Made by a program: the position numbers and the translations under genes. From assembly GCA_014155875.1 (NCBI GenBank), contig JACEFZ010012588.1:478001-542000 (forward strand): DNA of 64,000 nucleotides, written 5' to 3'. The first letter of the stretch is position 1, and each line of letters opens with the position of its first letter. Shown in pieces: positions 45,868-55,999 of the stretch. This DNA comes from Cepaea nemoralis (Eukaryota; Mollusca; Gastropoda; Stylommatophora; Helicidae). Below the pieces are notes generated by a model, which saw nothing but the letters and a program-made list of their open reading frames with translations, searched no databases and was not told the DNA's origin.

Positions 45868-46055
45868 TAAACCCTGTATTTTTTGGCTGTTTGTGATCTC
45901 TTGGCAAGTTTACGTTCAGTAATGTGCCACTGCTTTCTGAACGACTGGCAATCATACCATTGTACGAAAACCAACGCAAGGCAGTCTGCTTCCAAATAGC
46001 CTGAAGTTGTGTTTCGAACGCGATACTTCGTCTGTAACATCTTCGCCACAGTCTT
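45868..46055 (-). mobile_element. SINE-B, 3' truncated
   Basis: TGTTTGTGATCTCTTGGCAA through GTACGAAAACCAACGCAAGG, GTTTCGAACGCGATAC and the head end ATCTTCGCCACAGTC. The usual TCCTTTACAGGAC tail complement is missing. Confidence 0.8.
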
Positions 46056-46089
46056 AATAATCATTCAATCAGGTGCCGTCTCCACAATG

Positions 46090-46495
46090 AAAGTTGGCTG
46101 CAATGAATCTCCAACACTGTCTGCCTCTCGTCTTGATTGTACATTCAGTCAGAACGGCTGCTGTTCGCCCGTCTCTTAATGTTATCTGCCCAGTTGTATC
46201 GATGCCCACTTCCTGCTGGCTTTCCTGCAACCTTATCCTCCAATATGGTTTTTTTTTTTATAAGCGTTTTAACATGACCAAAATATTTCACTTGTATCTT
46301 TTTTACTTCCTTCATCAACGTTCTTTTCATCTCCAGTTTTTCTAGAACCTCTGTAACTTACTGTTTTTTAATTACCATAGTTTCCGTGTTTAGGATATTA
46401 ATATCTAAGCCACATTCTGCACTGTACTACGCCTGTTTACTTGTTCCACTGGGTTGTGTAATTCCTGCTCGCTTTCTGCTAGTAACCATATTACA
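46090..46495 (-). pseudogene. LINE C-terminus and RT scrap
   Basis: 46145-46330 on the minus strand gives VKKIQVKYFGHVKTLIKKK, an FGHV-type LINE C-terminal motif. 46405-46495 repeats sequence of the LINE at 2753-2830 (CACATTCTGCACT, CTCGCTTTCTGCTAGTAA), the stretch just after the YADD motif. Confidence 0.6.
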
Positions 46496-46689
46496 ATAAT
46501 ATTATTATAACAATAACAGCATAACAATATTAACGATCAAATGAACAGATACGCTTTGGGGAACTTTTGAATACACCTATCTCAAAAGTTCCTGAACTGA
46601 TTCAGGGCGCAAGGATATATATCAAAACAATGTTTTCTCGTAGTGAATTTGAAAAACGAAGACACAAACACTAGATTGCACGATTTATT

Positions 46690-47055
46690 GCCTGGCATAT
46701 TTCGCTGCATCTCGTCTGGTACATACTGCAGACTTCACACAACATAAAGTAAAATAACTGGATAAATCCTACAAGCTGAAATATACATATGTTCGCACAG
46801 CAATGTCGATACACAAAATAGTTGCTTGTTAAAGTCTGCAGTAGCCATCATGATTAATCTACATAGACCAGTTTTGTGCAAACAGAAAGACATGATAGTC
46901 AGTTTAAAATTACCGGGATAGACAAGTGACATGACCGTGCCAACATATGTATATTTCAGCTTGAAGGATTTATCCAGTTATTTTACTTTATATTATATGA
47001 ATTCTGCAGTATGTACCTGACCAGATGCAGTGGGGTAATATATTGTCATATGCGA
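46690..47055. repeat. Long inverted repeat (fold-back), MITE-like
   Basis: The left arm has TACATACTGCAGACTTCACA and AAAGTAAAATAACTGGATAA then ATATACATATGTT. The right arm is the reverse complement of the same order (46936-47023), with weaker extension outward to CTGCATCT. Arms of about 85-110 bp enclose about 130 bp. No coding. Confidence 0.88.
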
Positions 47056-47265
47056 CCCCCTATTTGGACAGAAGGATATATCGCCATACTAGGGTCGTCG
47101 TTTTATTTGTTTTGTTTCCTGGTATTTTCTGCACTATTATTTGCTCCGTGACTTTAAATTCCCATTATATTACTTGTTCATTTGATTGTGTACAATGTTT
47201 GGTCCAAAGCTACTTTTTGCTTGGCACTGAATCAGTTAAGGTATCCAGCCGACAGAAGTGGGGCT
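47056..47265 (+). repeat. Repeat G, copy 1
   Basis: CCCTATTTGGACAGAAGGAT, ATCGCCATACTAGGGTCGTC, TTGTTTTGTTTCCTGGTATT and CACTGAATCAGTTAAGG. It parallels 60475-60715. Class unknown. Confidence 0.65.
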
Positions 47266-47689
47266 AAACATCACATGTGAGGAACCATTCTAAAAAAGAC
47301 ATTACAAAAGCTATCAAACTTCTATAGGATGGGGAAACTGCTGGCCTAGATGGTATCTCAGCAGAAGCTATTAAAGCCAATATAAAAACCTGAAATGAAT
47401 TACTGCATGAATTACACAGACAAGTCCGAGAGAATTAAGAAATAACAGCAGAATGCAGATAAGGATATCCAGTTACGCTGGGGAAAAACATAAGAGGAAT
47501 AACATTATTTTCAGTTCCTGGGAAAATATTCAGCAGGATCCTTCTGGAGAGATTAAAAGAGCCACTTATGTAACGTTATGTGACCTCAAACAACGTCGCT
47601 GCACATTAAGCATTTCCATGCGAGCTAAGCCCACCAATGCAGTACCCTTCCTAAAGTATTTCTGCACACTGTTCCCATAAGGAAGTGTT

Positions 47690-47990
47690 ATTGCATCTCC
47701 TCTCTTTCCCCCGAAGGCGACAGAGACGTGCCTGACCAGGATTCACCCCACTTCAAATAGTCGGGCTGCGTGGGAGTCTCGTCAGTATCCGGCAAATGAG
47801 CCCGCACTGCATTGATTATATCAACCCTGTCCGTGCTTCTTCCCGTGTGTATTGAAGCATTATTGGCCAGTCGGTCTGCGCATTCAGTGCAATTAACTCA
47901 AGTACATGTGCGTACATCCGGGTGAGATGAATAATATGGAGACAGGGAGGATGTTGCAGGAGACAGCAAGCGCTACGACAACTTGGTGTG
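47690..47990 (-). pseudogene. RNase H-bearing LINE fragment
   Basis: The minus strand reads ECADRLANNASIHTGRSTDR and VDIINAVRAHLPDTDETPT, matching the NERADRLA end of the RNase H domain and the following linker. Short, 5' truncated. Confidence 0.65.
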
Positions 47991-48638
47991 AGTTAGTTAA
48001 CGGTCTATGCTTCAGTGGAGGAATACAGATCAGAAGGAGAGTTCACTGAGTGTGTTGGCACCCAAGTCACTGTCATCAGCATCAATAATATAGTCATTGC
48101 TATTCATCGGCACTCACAGAAGTAGAGGTCGAAGGACATTAACAGTCTGTGAAAAACAAAAAGTAGCTTTGGACCAAACAAAAATGGACGGCGGAAAATG
48201 GGAAGTAGGGGCGTGTCACAGTTATGACTTAAAAGTTGTTAATATGGTAGCAGACATGCTGTATTAAATGGAATGACAACATTTTGGCGATGTATAAGTT
48301 CGTGGCAGACACGGGAAATTGCTTAAGACTATCTATCACGCCATGGCACTAAAGCAACCAAAAAACAACAACAACAACAACTGAAAGTTAGCCACATTAC
48401 AGCTGTCAACTGTTATAGTGTCTAGTGTATACTCTAATCGATACTTCTGTCCGCTACATTCATAGGTGTCAATCAATAACCGTGAATGTATCCATCGTGC
48501 TATATCAATGGCCTGGGTGCTTCCCCGGCAAAAGATATTTCCCCCAATGAAAAGAAACCGAAGTTTAATTTTCTCACGAAGTGTCTTTATTCCGCCTTGT
48601 GGGCAGAAACCTACTGTATAGACCTAATTGGACAATTG

Positions 48639-48640
<2 letters not shown>
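47991..48640. other. Dispersed-repeat scraps, no gene recognised
   Basis: CACTCACAGAAGTAGAGGTC at about 48110 and AAAAAGTAGCTTTGGACCAA near 48160 link it to repeats near 21270 and 47200. No reading frame of note. Confidence 0.5.
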
Positions 48641-48709
<69 letters not shown>

Positions 48710-48722
48710 GTGTGTGTTTGTG
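48641..48722. repeat. (CT)n-(GT)n compound microsatellite
   Basis: About 28 bases of CT pass into about 50 bases of GT with one C interruption. Confidence 0.97.
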
Positions 48723-48822
48723 TGATGATGTATGCATAAGTACGTTCATACGCACGCACGTACGCAAACTGGCATTCAGGCAGGCAGGCAGGTACGAGCA
48801 TATGAACGTGCGCGCGCATGCA

Positions 48823-49200
48823 AGTTTAGTTTAGTTTAGTTTAGTCAACGGATCAACATCACGGCACACGGGTGTAACCCATAAGTGCTCCGTTCTATTC
48901 CAAACTTAAGCCTGAGTCCAGATAATCTCAGCTAAGTGCACGAACTCCGTAGCACCGGCGAGGATCCTGAAATACTTTGGGTAGATTTTTAACTCGAAAT
49001 TTTGCCCGGGCAGCGCCGTTAGGCTATTCTTTTTCGATATCCAACTGCCATGGGATTATGTACGTGCGCAGCAATACACACGGGCTCACTACCCAGAGAC
49101 CAGTGAAAATTTTATTGCTAGAAGTCCCGGCCCTCACCGGGGGTGGACCCCGAGACCTCCAGCACTCGAGGCAGACACCATACCTCGAGACCACTCACCG
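48823..49200 (-). mobile_element. SINE-C
   Basis: TTTAGTTTAGTTTAGTTTAG (tail complement), CCCATAAGTGCTCCGTTCTA, TTGCCCGGGCAGCGCCGTTA, and the head complement CATACCTCGAGACCACTCAC. The minus-strand B box is GGGTCCACCCCCGG, diverged. Confidence 0.85.
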
Positions 49201-49204
49201 GTGG

Positions 49205-49342
49205 GGTGGATGGAGGGACGGATGGATGGACGGACGAAGGTAGGCAGTAAGGCAGGCGGGTGGGTGGGGTTCGTGTGTCCATGCACGTGTCTACCGTATC
49301 AGTCTGTACGCATGGATGGGCGAATGGAGGACAGACAGACAT

Positions 49343-49373
<31 letters not shown>

Positions 49374-49470
49374 TACATACAGACAGACAGACTGACAGAC
49401 AGACACACAGGCAGGCTGGTAGATAGATAGGTAGGTGGGTAGGTGGGTAGGTAGGTAGGTAGGTAATGTA
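49205..49470. repeat. GGAC/ACAG/GTAG tetranucleotide repeats
   Basis: Successive blocks of GGATGGAC, GCAGGCGG, ACAGACAG (49333-49400) and GTAGGTGG/GTAGGTAG (49425-49465). It follows SINE-C directly, so it may have grown from that element's edge. Confidence 0.93.
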
Positions 49471-49619
49471 ATGTATGCGTGCATGTTTTGAAGGTGGCTG
49501 AGATACAAACACAACTGATCACACATTCTTGCCGTTCGTCTTACGATTGTGAGTTCCATAGTGTGGTTGGCAACTGGAAGTTGTTGTTATCCCTTGAATT
49601 GTTGATATGATGATGAAGT

Positions 49620-50180
49620 AAGTGCTCGATTGTGGTGAGGATTGTGGTGATTATTGTGGTGAGGAGTGTGGTGATGATTGTAGTGAGGATTGTGATGATA
49701 ACTGTGGTGAGGATTGTGATGAGGGTTATGGTGAGGACTGTAATGAGGATTATGGTGATGAGTGTGGTGATGATTGTGATGAGGACTGTGGTGAGGATTG
49801 TGATAAGCATTATGATGAGGATTGTGATAAGGATTGTGATGATGATTGTGATACTGTGATGAGGATTGTGGTGATGATGTGATGATTGTGGTGATGATTG
49901 TGATAATTGTGATGATGATTGTGGTGAGGATCATGATGAGGATTGTGGTGAGGATTATGATGATGAGGACTGTGATGAGGATTGTGGTGAGGATTGTGAT
50001 GAGGATTGTGGTGATGACTGTGATAAGGATTGTGGTTGGGATTGTGATATGGATTGTGGTGAGGAATGTGGTTGGGATTGTGATGTGGATTGTGGTGAGG
50101 AATGTAGTTGGGATTGTGATGTGGATTGTGGCGGTGGTTGTAATTGTGATGATGCTGAAGATGGTACTGGTAGTGTTGTG
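49620..50180. repeat. 12-bp GATTGTGGTGAG minisatellite
   Basis: Over 45 degenerate units of GATTGTGGTGAG, GATTGTGATGAG or GATTATGGTGAT type, nearly without C on the plus strand. Higher-order 36-bp versions with GGTTGGGATTGTGATATGGA occur near 50030-50130. The Cys/Asp-rich frame is a by-product. Confidence 0.95.
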
Positions 50181-50189
50181 ATGATGATA

Positions 50190-50565
50190 ATGATGACTGT
50201 GGCGATGGCGTTGCAGACGCGATTCGCAATAATGCTTACCCGTGTTCGAAACACAGCGGTGGCCGATTTGGCAGCAGACTGTGTCGCGCTGGTTTTAACG
50301 TGTTGGTATGGGAGTTGATCGTTCAGAAAGCAATGGCAAACTACTGAATGTACGCGATTCTTAATACTGCTTACCCACGTTCGAAAAACAGCACTGGCCG
50401 ATTTGGAAGCAGACTGTGTCGCGCTGGTTTTAACGTGTTGGTATGGGAGTCGGTCGTTCATAAAACAATGGCAAACTACTGAATGTAAAACTTGTCAAAA
50501 CATCAACAACGGCAGTAAAATGCTGGTTTTGACTGCAACGTCATGTAAAGGATATGCAACTTAAA
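50190..50565 (+). mobile_element. SINE-B tandem dimer
   Basis: GTTCGAAACACAGCGGTGGC, GCGCTGGTTTTAACGTGTTG and GCAATGGCAAACTACTGAAT at 50235-50347 are followed at once by a second unit with the same order (50350-50555). Only the second unit ends in GTCATGTAAAGGATATGC. The first unit lacks the tail. Confidence 0.85.
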
Positions 50566-50730
50566 AAAATGATGATGATGACGATGATGATTATAGTAGT
50601 TATGATTGTAATGGTGATGGCAATGATTGTTGTGCTGATAATGTGGTAGCAGTGTGGTGGGGTGGGGGTAATGTGGCGATGGTGTGACGGTGATAATATG
50701 TTGTGATAATGTGGTGGTGATATATTATGA

Positions 50731-50965
50731 GCCGGTCTCCCTGGCTAAGGGATTAAATAACTTTCTCCGTAATCATGTTTATCCACGTAGGGTAACGCAG
50801 GGCGCGAGAATTGGAAGCGGTTCTCGCCATGTTGGTAACTTACGGGATAAGTGAGCCGGCCGCGCAGAAAGCAATGGCAAACTACTGAGCGTAATCTTGC
50901 CAAGAAATCAACGATAGCGGTAAAATGCTGTTGTTGACAGCGATGTCCTGTAAAGGATATGCGAC
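50731..50965 (+). mobile_element. SINE-B, diverged subfamily
   Basis: GAGCCGGTCTCCCTGGCTAA, then GGCCGCGCAGAAAGCAATGG, CAAACTACTGAGCGTAATCT and the tail GATGTCCTGTAAAGGATATG followed by an A run. The head differs from the other copies. Confidence 0.8.
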
Positions 50966-51034
50966 CAAAAAAAAAAAAGGTATGTCATAATGATAATGTG
51001 GTCCTGGTGATAATGACTGACTGACTGACTGGCT

Positions 51035-51510
51035 GGCACCTTGCCGTCGTGACAGACGATAGTTTGTAAAATGGGATTATACCTCTCCATAATACAAAGC
51101 CTGGGCTGGATTTAGAGACCATGTGTTGCCATTGCAGCATGATCCCTCTCTCGGCCTGTCTAGTGTACTCCAGAGGAAAGGTAACACCAATACGTCTGGA
51201 ACAAGAAAAGCTGCAGAAGCTGCCGGATCAGCAAAGCAAAGCTCTAACTGTCCGCTTGTCGGAGTTTCGATCCTAGACCAGTTGCCAACCAAGGCTTAGG
51301 GCCTGGTCTGCTCTGCCATGAGATTCAGTCTTTAGGTTGCATTTCCTCGCACTAGGATAAGGCTTGTACCCTCCCAATTGTGCTCTTCCGCCCGAAGCCG
51401 TTGGCACAATGTGGGGTGTCGGGTTTGGTAAGCGTCGCCCAACATTCGGCGCTGACAGAAGCAGGTAGTACATACGGTAGCTCAGTCATATCTAACCAAG
51501 ACCTGACATT
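51035..51510. repeat. Repeat F
   Basis: GCACCTTGCCGTCGTGACAG to AACATTCGGCGCTGACAGAA, colinear with 38225-38710, including TTGTCGGAGTTTCGATCCTA. Confidence 0.75.
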
Positions 51511-51534
51511 ACCTGGTGATAATGTGATAGAGAC

Positions 51535-52350
51535 AAATGTGATATTGATGTGGTGGGGTAACGCAATGGTTATAGTAATGTAAGGTGGTTGCAATGTGGT
51601 CGCGGTGATAATGTTGTGGTAATACATGTGGTAGATACAAATGTGGTGTTGATCATGTGGTGGGGTAATGTAGTGGGTGAACGTGATTGCAGTAACGTTG
51701 TGGGGCAATGTTGTGGGTGAGCGTGATTTTGGTAATGTGGTAGGGGAATGTGGTGGGGTAACATGGTGGGATAATGTTGCGGAGAAACGTGTTGGGATAA
51801 TGTGGTGGAGGAACGTGGTGGAGGAACGTGGTGGAGGAACGTGATGGAGGAACGTGGTGGAGGAACGTGGTGGGGGGAAGTGGTGCGAAACGTGGTAGGG
51901 TAAAGTGGTGGAGTAACGTGATGGAAGAACGTGGTTGAGGAACGTAATAGGAGAACGTTGTGGGGGAATGTGGTGGGGTAACATTGTGGGAGAATGTGGT
52001 GGGGTATTGTGGGAATGTGGTGGGGTAACGTGGTGGGGGATCGTGGTGGGGGTAATGTGGGAATGTGGTGGAGTAATGTGGTGGGGTAATGTGGTGGGGT
52101 AATGTAGTGGGGTAATGTGGTGGGGTACTGTGGTGGGGTACTTTGGTGGGGTAATGTAGTGGGGTAATGTGATGGGGTAAAGAAATTGTGAAAGTAATGT
52201 AGTGGTGGTGAAAATGTCGTCGCGGTGATAACATGATCACACTGACAATGTGGTTGTGGTGATAATGTGGTTGTGGTGATAATGTGGCTGTGGTGATAAT
52301 GTGGCTGTGGTGATGATAATGTGGTGGTGGTGATAACGTTGTGGGGTAAA
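51535..52350. repeat. 13-bp GTGGTGGGGTAAT minisatellite
   Basis: About 60 degenerate units of AATGTGGTGGGGT, AACGTGGTGGAGG or similar type, with blocks of one variant next to blocks of another. It ends in GATAATGTGGTTGTGGT units. Very few C on the plus strand. His/Thr/Pro-rich minus-strand frames are by-products. Confidence 0.95.
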
Positions 52351-52539
52351 GAGATGTTGGGAGTAAAGAGATGTTAGGGGTAAAGCGATGTTGGGGGTAA
52401 AGCGCTGTTGATGGTAATATACTTGTAGGGATAGTGTGGCGGTAATAACTTGGTAGTAATGCTGAGAGATAGTGTTAATAGTGATGATAATGACAACAAG
52501 GACGACGATGACAAACCCACGACATCTATGCCAACTTAC

Positions 52540-52631
52540 CAAAGTACTATCCCCAGAAGCAAGTCCGCTGCTCAGAGCTGCACATGGTTTATTGTAGGCG
52601 ACTAGAAGATCTTTGTATCGTTGACTGGGCT
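52540..52631 (-). CDS. Isolated exon candidate
   Basis: The minus strand has a pyrimidine-rich acceptor (GTTTTGTCTCTAG), then 92 bases open in one frame, PSQRYKDLLVAYNKPCAALS then SGLASGDSTL, ending at a strong donor TTG/GTAAGT. It lies outside recognised repeats, between minisatellites. The SQRYKDLL part is loosely like the AFQRYRDLLF segment of beta-hexosaminidase N-terminal domains. But it lies upstream of exon A, in the wrong order to be the next exon of that gene. It may belong to another gene, a tandem paralogue, or be chance. Confidence 0.4.
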
Positions 52632-52699
52632 CTAGAGACAAAACACAGGAAGCACCATGAACAAACAGCTGTGTCGCAGACTACCAACACACTGACTTC

Positions 52700-53026
52700 A
52701 AGCACAGCGGTATAAGCACACACGCACAATGTACACATACTTACGCACACGTATACACGCACACATATACACGCCCAGTGCTAATGCTGCAGTAGTAGTT
52801 TCTTCATTGGTAGAGGGCGAAGCCGTTGCTTTCTGGCTGTGGGTCGGTTGGTTGGTTGGTTCTTTCCGTTCCGTCCGTCCGTCTGCCTGCCCGCTTCTGT
52901 CTGTCTGTCTTTCTTATGTCTCTTCATTTCTTCCCATTCCCTGTTCCCGTCTTCAATGCGTTTTAAAACAAATTCTTTCTTCATAGCACTTCCGTGTTTA
53001 GGTCTTGAAGTACATCCTCTTTTGGC

Positions 53027-53083
<57 letters not shown>

Positions 53084-53110
53084 CTATCTCGCTCACACAC
53101 ACACACACAC
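52700..53110. repeat. ACAC/CTGT-rich sequence and (CT)n-(ATCT)n-(AC)n
   Basis: No gene. Short repeats at 52720-52770 (ACGCACACATAC-like), 52850-52910 (GGTT and CCGT/CTGT) and a compound array at 53029-53110. Confidence 0.8.
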
Positions 53111-53113
53111 AAA

Positions 53114-53165
53114 GTTAGTTGCATGACATTTACAGGACGTCACAATCAAACCCAGCATTTTTAAA
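53114..53165 (-). mobile_element. SINE-B, tail fragment
   Basis: GTTAGTTGCATGACATTTAC, AGGACGTCACAATCAAACCC and AGCATTTTTA are the complement of a SINE-B 3' end. The matching head lies about 500 bases away (53665-53755), beyond a LINE fragment. Confidence 0.7.
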
Positions 53166-53189
53166 GAGCTATTTACAATACGAGTAAAT

Positions 53190-53655
53190 GTGCAAATTTT
53201 TAAACAAGTGAATCGGTACAGTTATCTCGGAACAGTCATAACATCTGATGGGAGATGCCTTGAAGAGGTTAGAACAAGAAGGTAGCCTTTTGCAAGATGA
53301 AAAACATACTGACCAAAAAAAAGATACCAATTGAAACGAGAAAAAGAGTGTTGAAGTGCTACATAGAAAGTGTACTTTTGTATGAATGTGAAGCGTGGAC
53401 AATGAGCAGTCAAGCTGAAAAACAGCTGATGGCTGGCTGTGGAAATGTGGTTTCTTAGGAAAATGCAAAGAATACCACGGACAGACAGAAAAAAACCAAT
53501 GAACAAGTTCTTCAAGAAACAAATGAAGATCGTAAACTGATTAGAGTCATTAGACGTAGACAGTCAAAACTTGTTTGGGCATGTTATGAGAAGAAATGAA
53601 TTGGAGAACTTGGTGACAACTGGCAAGATCGAAGGGAAATGACCAAAGGGAAGAC
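53190..53655 (+). pseudogene. LINE RT C-terminal fragment
   Basis: The plus strand reads NVQIFKQVNRYSYLGTVIT, SDGRCLEEVRTR, then with frame breaks the stretch encoding RKRVLKCYIESVLLYECEA and FGHVMRRNELENLVTTGKI. It is the same LINE family as 30041-31935. It is enclosed by the two halves of a SINE-B in opposite orientation. Confidence 0.8.
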
Positions 53656-54347
53656 CGAGAAGTCTGCTGCCAAAATGCCTGCAGTTGTAGGCCGCACGCG
53701 GTTTGCGGGATTGCCAATCGTGTTCGTAATCCCTTCGCCACAGCGCCGGCGATAAAAAAAAACAAACAAAAAACACACACACACATAATCACAAACATGT
53801 TGTCATGAGTCATTAGGCCTTTTGCAAGATGAAAAACATACTGACCAAAAAAAAGATACCAATTGAAACGAGAAAAAGAGTGTTGAAGTGCTACATAGAA
53901 AGTGTACTTTTGTATGAATGTGAAGCGTGGACAATGAGCAGTCAAGCTGAAAAACAGCTGATGGCTGGCTGTGGAAATGTGGTTTCTTAGGAAAATGCAA
54001 AGAATACCACGGACAGACAGAAAAAAACCAATGAACAAGTTCTTCAAGAAACAAATGAAGATCGTAAACTGATTAGAGTCATTAGACGTAGACAGTCAAA
54101 ACTTGTTTGGGCATGTTATGAGAAGAAATGAATTGGAGAACTTGGTGACAACTGGCAAGATCGAAGGGAAATGACCAAAGGGAAGACCGAGAAGTCTGCT
54201 GCCAAAATGCCTGCAGTTGTAGGCCGCACGCGGTTTGCGGGATTGCCAATCGTGTTCGTAAACCCTTCGCCACAGCGCCGGCGATAAAAAAAAAAAAAAC
54301 ACACACACACACACATAATCACAAACATGTTGTCATGAGTCATTAGA
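53284..54347. repeat. Recent 532-bp tandem duplication
   Basis: 53284-53815 and 53816-54347 are almost identical, each from CCTTTTGCAAGATGAAAAAC to GTTGTCATGAGTCATTAG. Differences seen: CGTAATCCC against CGTAAACCC and the length of the A/AC tract. Each copy holds a LINE fragment plus a SINE-B head. Confidence 0.95.
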
Positions 54348-54454
54348 CGCGGTTCCAACTTCACGGAAACGGGTCGTCCCCATTACGCTCCGCCGTTCCG
54401 GTGCCAGTGAATATCGCACAAAATGCTCCTCACTGCCCCATGTGAAAACACGTA

Positions 54455-54947
54455 GCATTGTTTAGCGCTTACAGAAGGAGGGGAAAGAAATAAAGACTAG
54501 AGGACGCACTAGGCAATAAAAAATTTGGAAGCTATAGTTACCGACCGGGATTCGATCCTGTCACTTCCAAATGGCGATATGCTGTGGTCCAAATGCTGTG
54601 AACACAGCATTTATTGTCCGAGGTGTTTGTGTGTTTGTTATTTGACCTATGCTGGTTTAATATAAATTATGAGTAATCTCAATGATTTGATACGAATTCT
54701 ATCCGTATTCCATAGTTGTAGGTTCATGTGTATGATAGACATGACTACTGAAGACACTTATTTTTGAGTGTCTAGTTGGTCATGCGTCGAAGTACACTTG
54801 TTCCTGCAGCGAGGCGCTGTCGCCATTTGGAGGTGACAGGTTCGAATCTCGGTCGGTAACTATAGCTTTCAAATTTTATGTTGCCTAGTGCGTCCTCTAG
54901 TCTTTACTTCTTTCCTCTCCTTCCGTGAGCGCCAAACAATACTATGT
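54455..54947. repeat. Head-to-head inverted SINE-like pair
   Basis: The arms 54455-54590 and about 54800-54947 are reverse complements with some changes (GACTAGAGGACGCACTAGGC, TATAGTTACCGACC, CCAAATGGCGA). The outward half of each arm is the TTTGGCGCTCACAGAAGG repeat; the inward part has a B-box-like GGTTCGAATCTCGG. About 220 bases lie between. Confidence 0.85.
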
Positions 54948-55179
54948 GCGTTTGTTTATGTAGCTGTTTCAGTGGCATCAACTGGTTCCCAAATTGATCT
55001 CCTGTGTAACCCATGTGAAAAGTGGAACGTTGTGTTTACGGCATCACGGTGTGTGGCTCCATTCAGAAATACGCCTCAAGACGAGACGTGGGTTCTTTAC
55101 CCGACGCTAATCAATGCACTACAGCGTTCAAAGGCGAGTGCGTCGATTTCACTGCACCGGGTGTTATCCCATATCATCA

Positions 55180-55790
55180 TTATGTATCGTGCCGACCAGC
55201 GCGCAGGGTCATGATTCGCCATTTTACACGATCACCAGAGTCGTTGATCAGCTCCGTGTTCTTGACTCGACCAAGCCATGTGGTCAGGCCATCCAGATAT
55301 TTACTTCTCTGTCTTCCCCTTGTTATTTTCTTCTCAGTCTTGCAAATTATTACCAAGTTCTCTAGTTTATTTCTTATCATAACGTGTCCAATAAATTGTG
55401 ACTGTCTACGTCTAATTTCTCTAATTAGTTTACGGTTTTCATCTGCTTCTTGTAGGACTTGCTCATTTTCTGCCTGCCCATGGTATTCTTTGCATTTTCC
55501 TCAGAATCCACATGTCCACTGCCAATAGATATTTTGTGTTTTAGCTTGTCTGCTCATTGTCTATGTTTCACATCCATACAAAAGTACAGGTTCATGTAAC
55601 ACCTCAACACTCTTTTTGTCGTTGCAAATTGCATCGTTTTATTAGTCAGCATGTTTTCCATCTTGCAAAAGGCTACCTTCGCTAGGCAATTCTTGCAGCC
55701 CACACACCCCCCCCCCCCCCCCCACCGTTCGATGCTATGACTGTTCCGAGATGATCAATTCACTTGTTTAAGGATATTCTCATTTACACG
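55180..55790 (-). pseudogene. LINE RT C-terminus
   Basis: The minus strand has, from high to low coordinates, the KMENMLTN-type region, YIEPVLLYGCET-like coding (55560-55600) and NKLENLVIICKTEKKITRG, KYLDGLTTWLGRVKNTELI and DRVKWRIMTLRAGRHDT. The last part shows what the natural end of this LINE ORF looks like. A C run lies at 55705-55721. Confidence 0.75.
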
Positions 55791-55799
55791 TACATATTT

Positions 55800-55995
55800 A
55801 TCCTATATAGCTCGGTCTCTTTAGGCAGGGCGACCTGAAGAAAGAGCCCCACAAAACACGAAATCCGTAGCTCCAGCGACGACCCCCTGAAATCTCTGAG
55901 AAAACAGAATCGAATGACGTAGGCCGGAATCGAACCCACAACCTTCAACGTGCGAGGCAAGCGACGTAACCACTTCGTCACAGACTCTAATCACA
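55800..55995 (-). mobile_element. SINE-A
   Basis: CTATATAGCTCGGTCTCTTT at the tail side, GTAGCTCCAGCGACGACCCC, the B box complement GGAATCGAACCCACAACC and the head complement near GTAACCACTTCGTCACAGAC. Diverged from the copies near 18 kb. Confidence 0.75.
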
Positions 55996-55999
55996 CGCA

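Noticed and set aside
49541..50229. His/Asn-rich and Cys/Asp-rich frames
   Set aside because: All frames of the 12-bp minisatellite stay open; no evidence for a gene.
53222..54054. Duplicated minus-strand frames of up to 165 codons
   Set aside because: Antisense to the LINE RT C-terminus, which reads on the plus strand; the duplication doubles the artefact.
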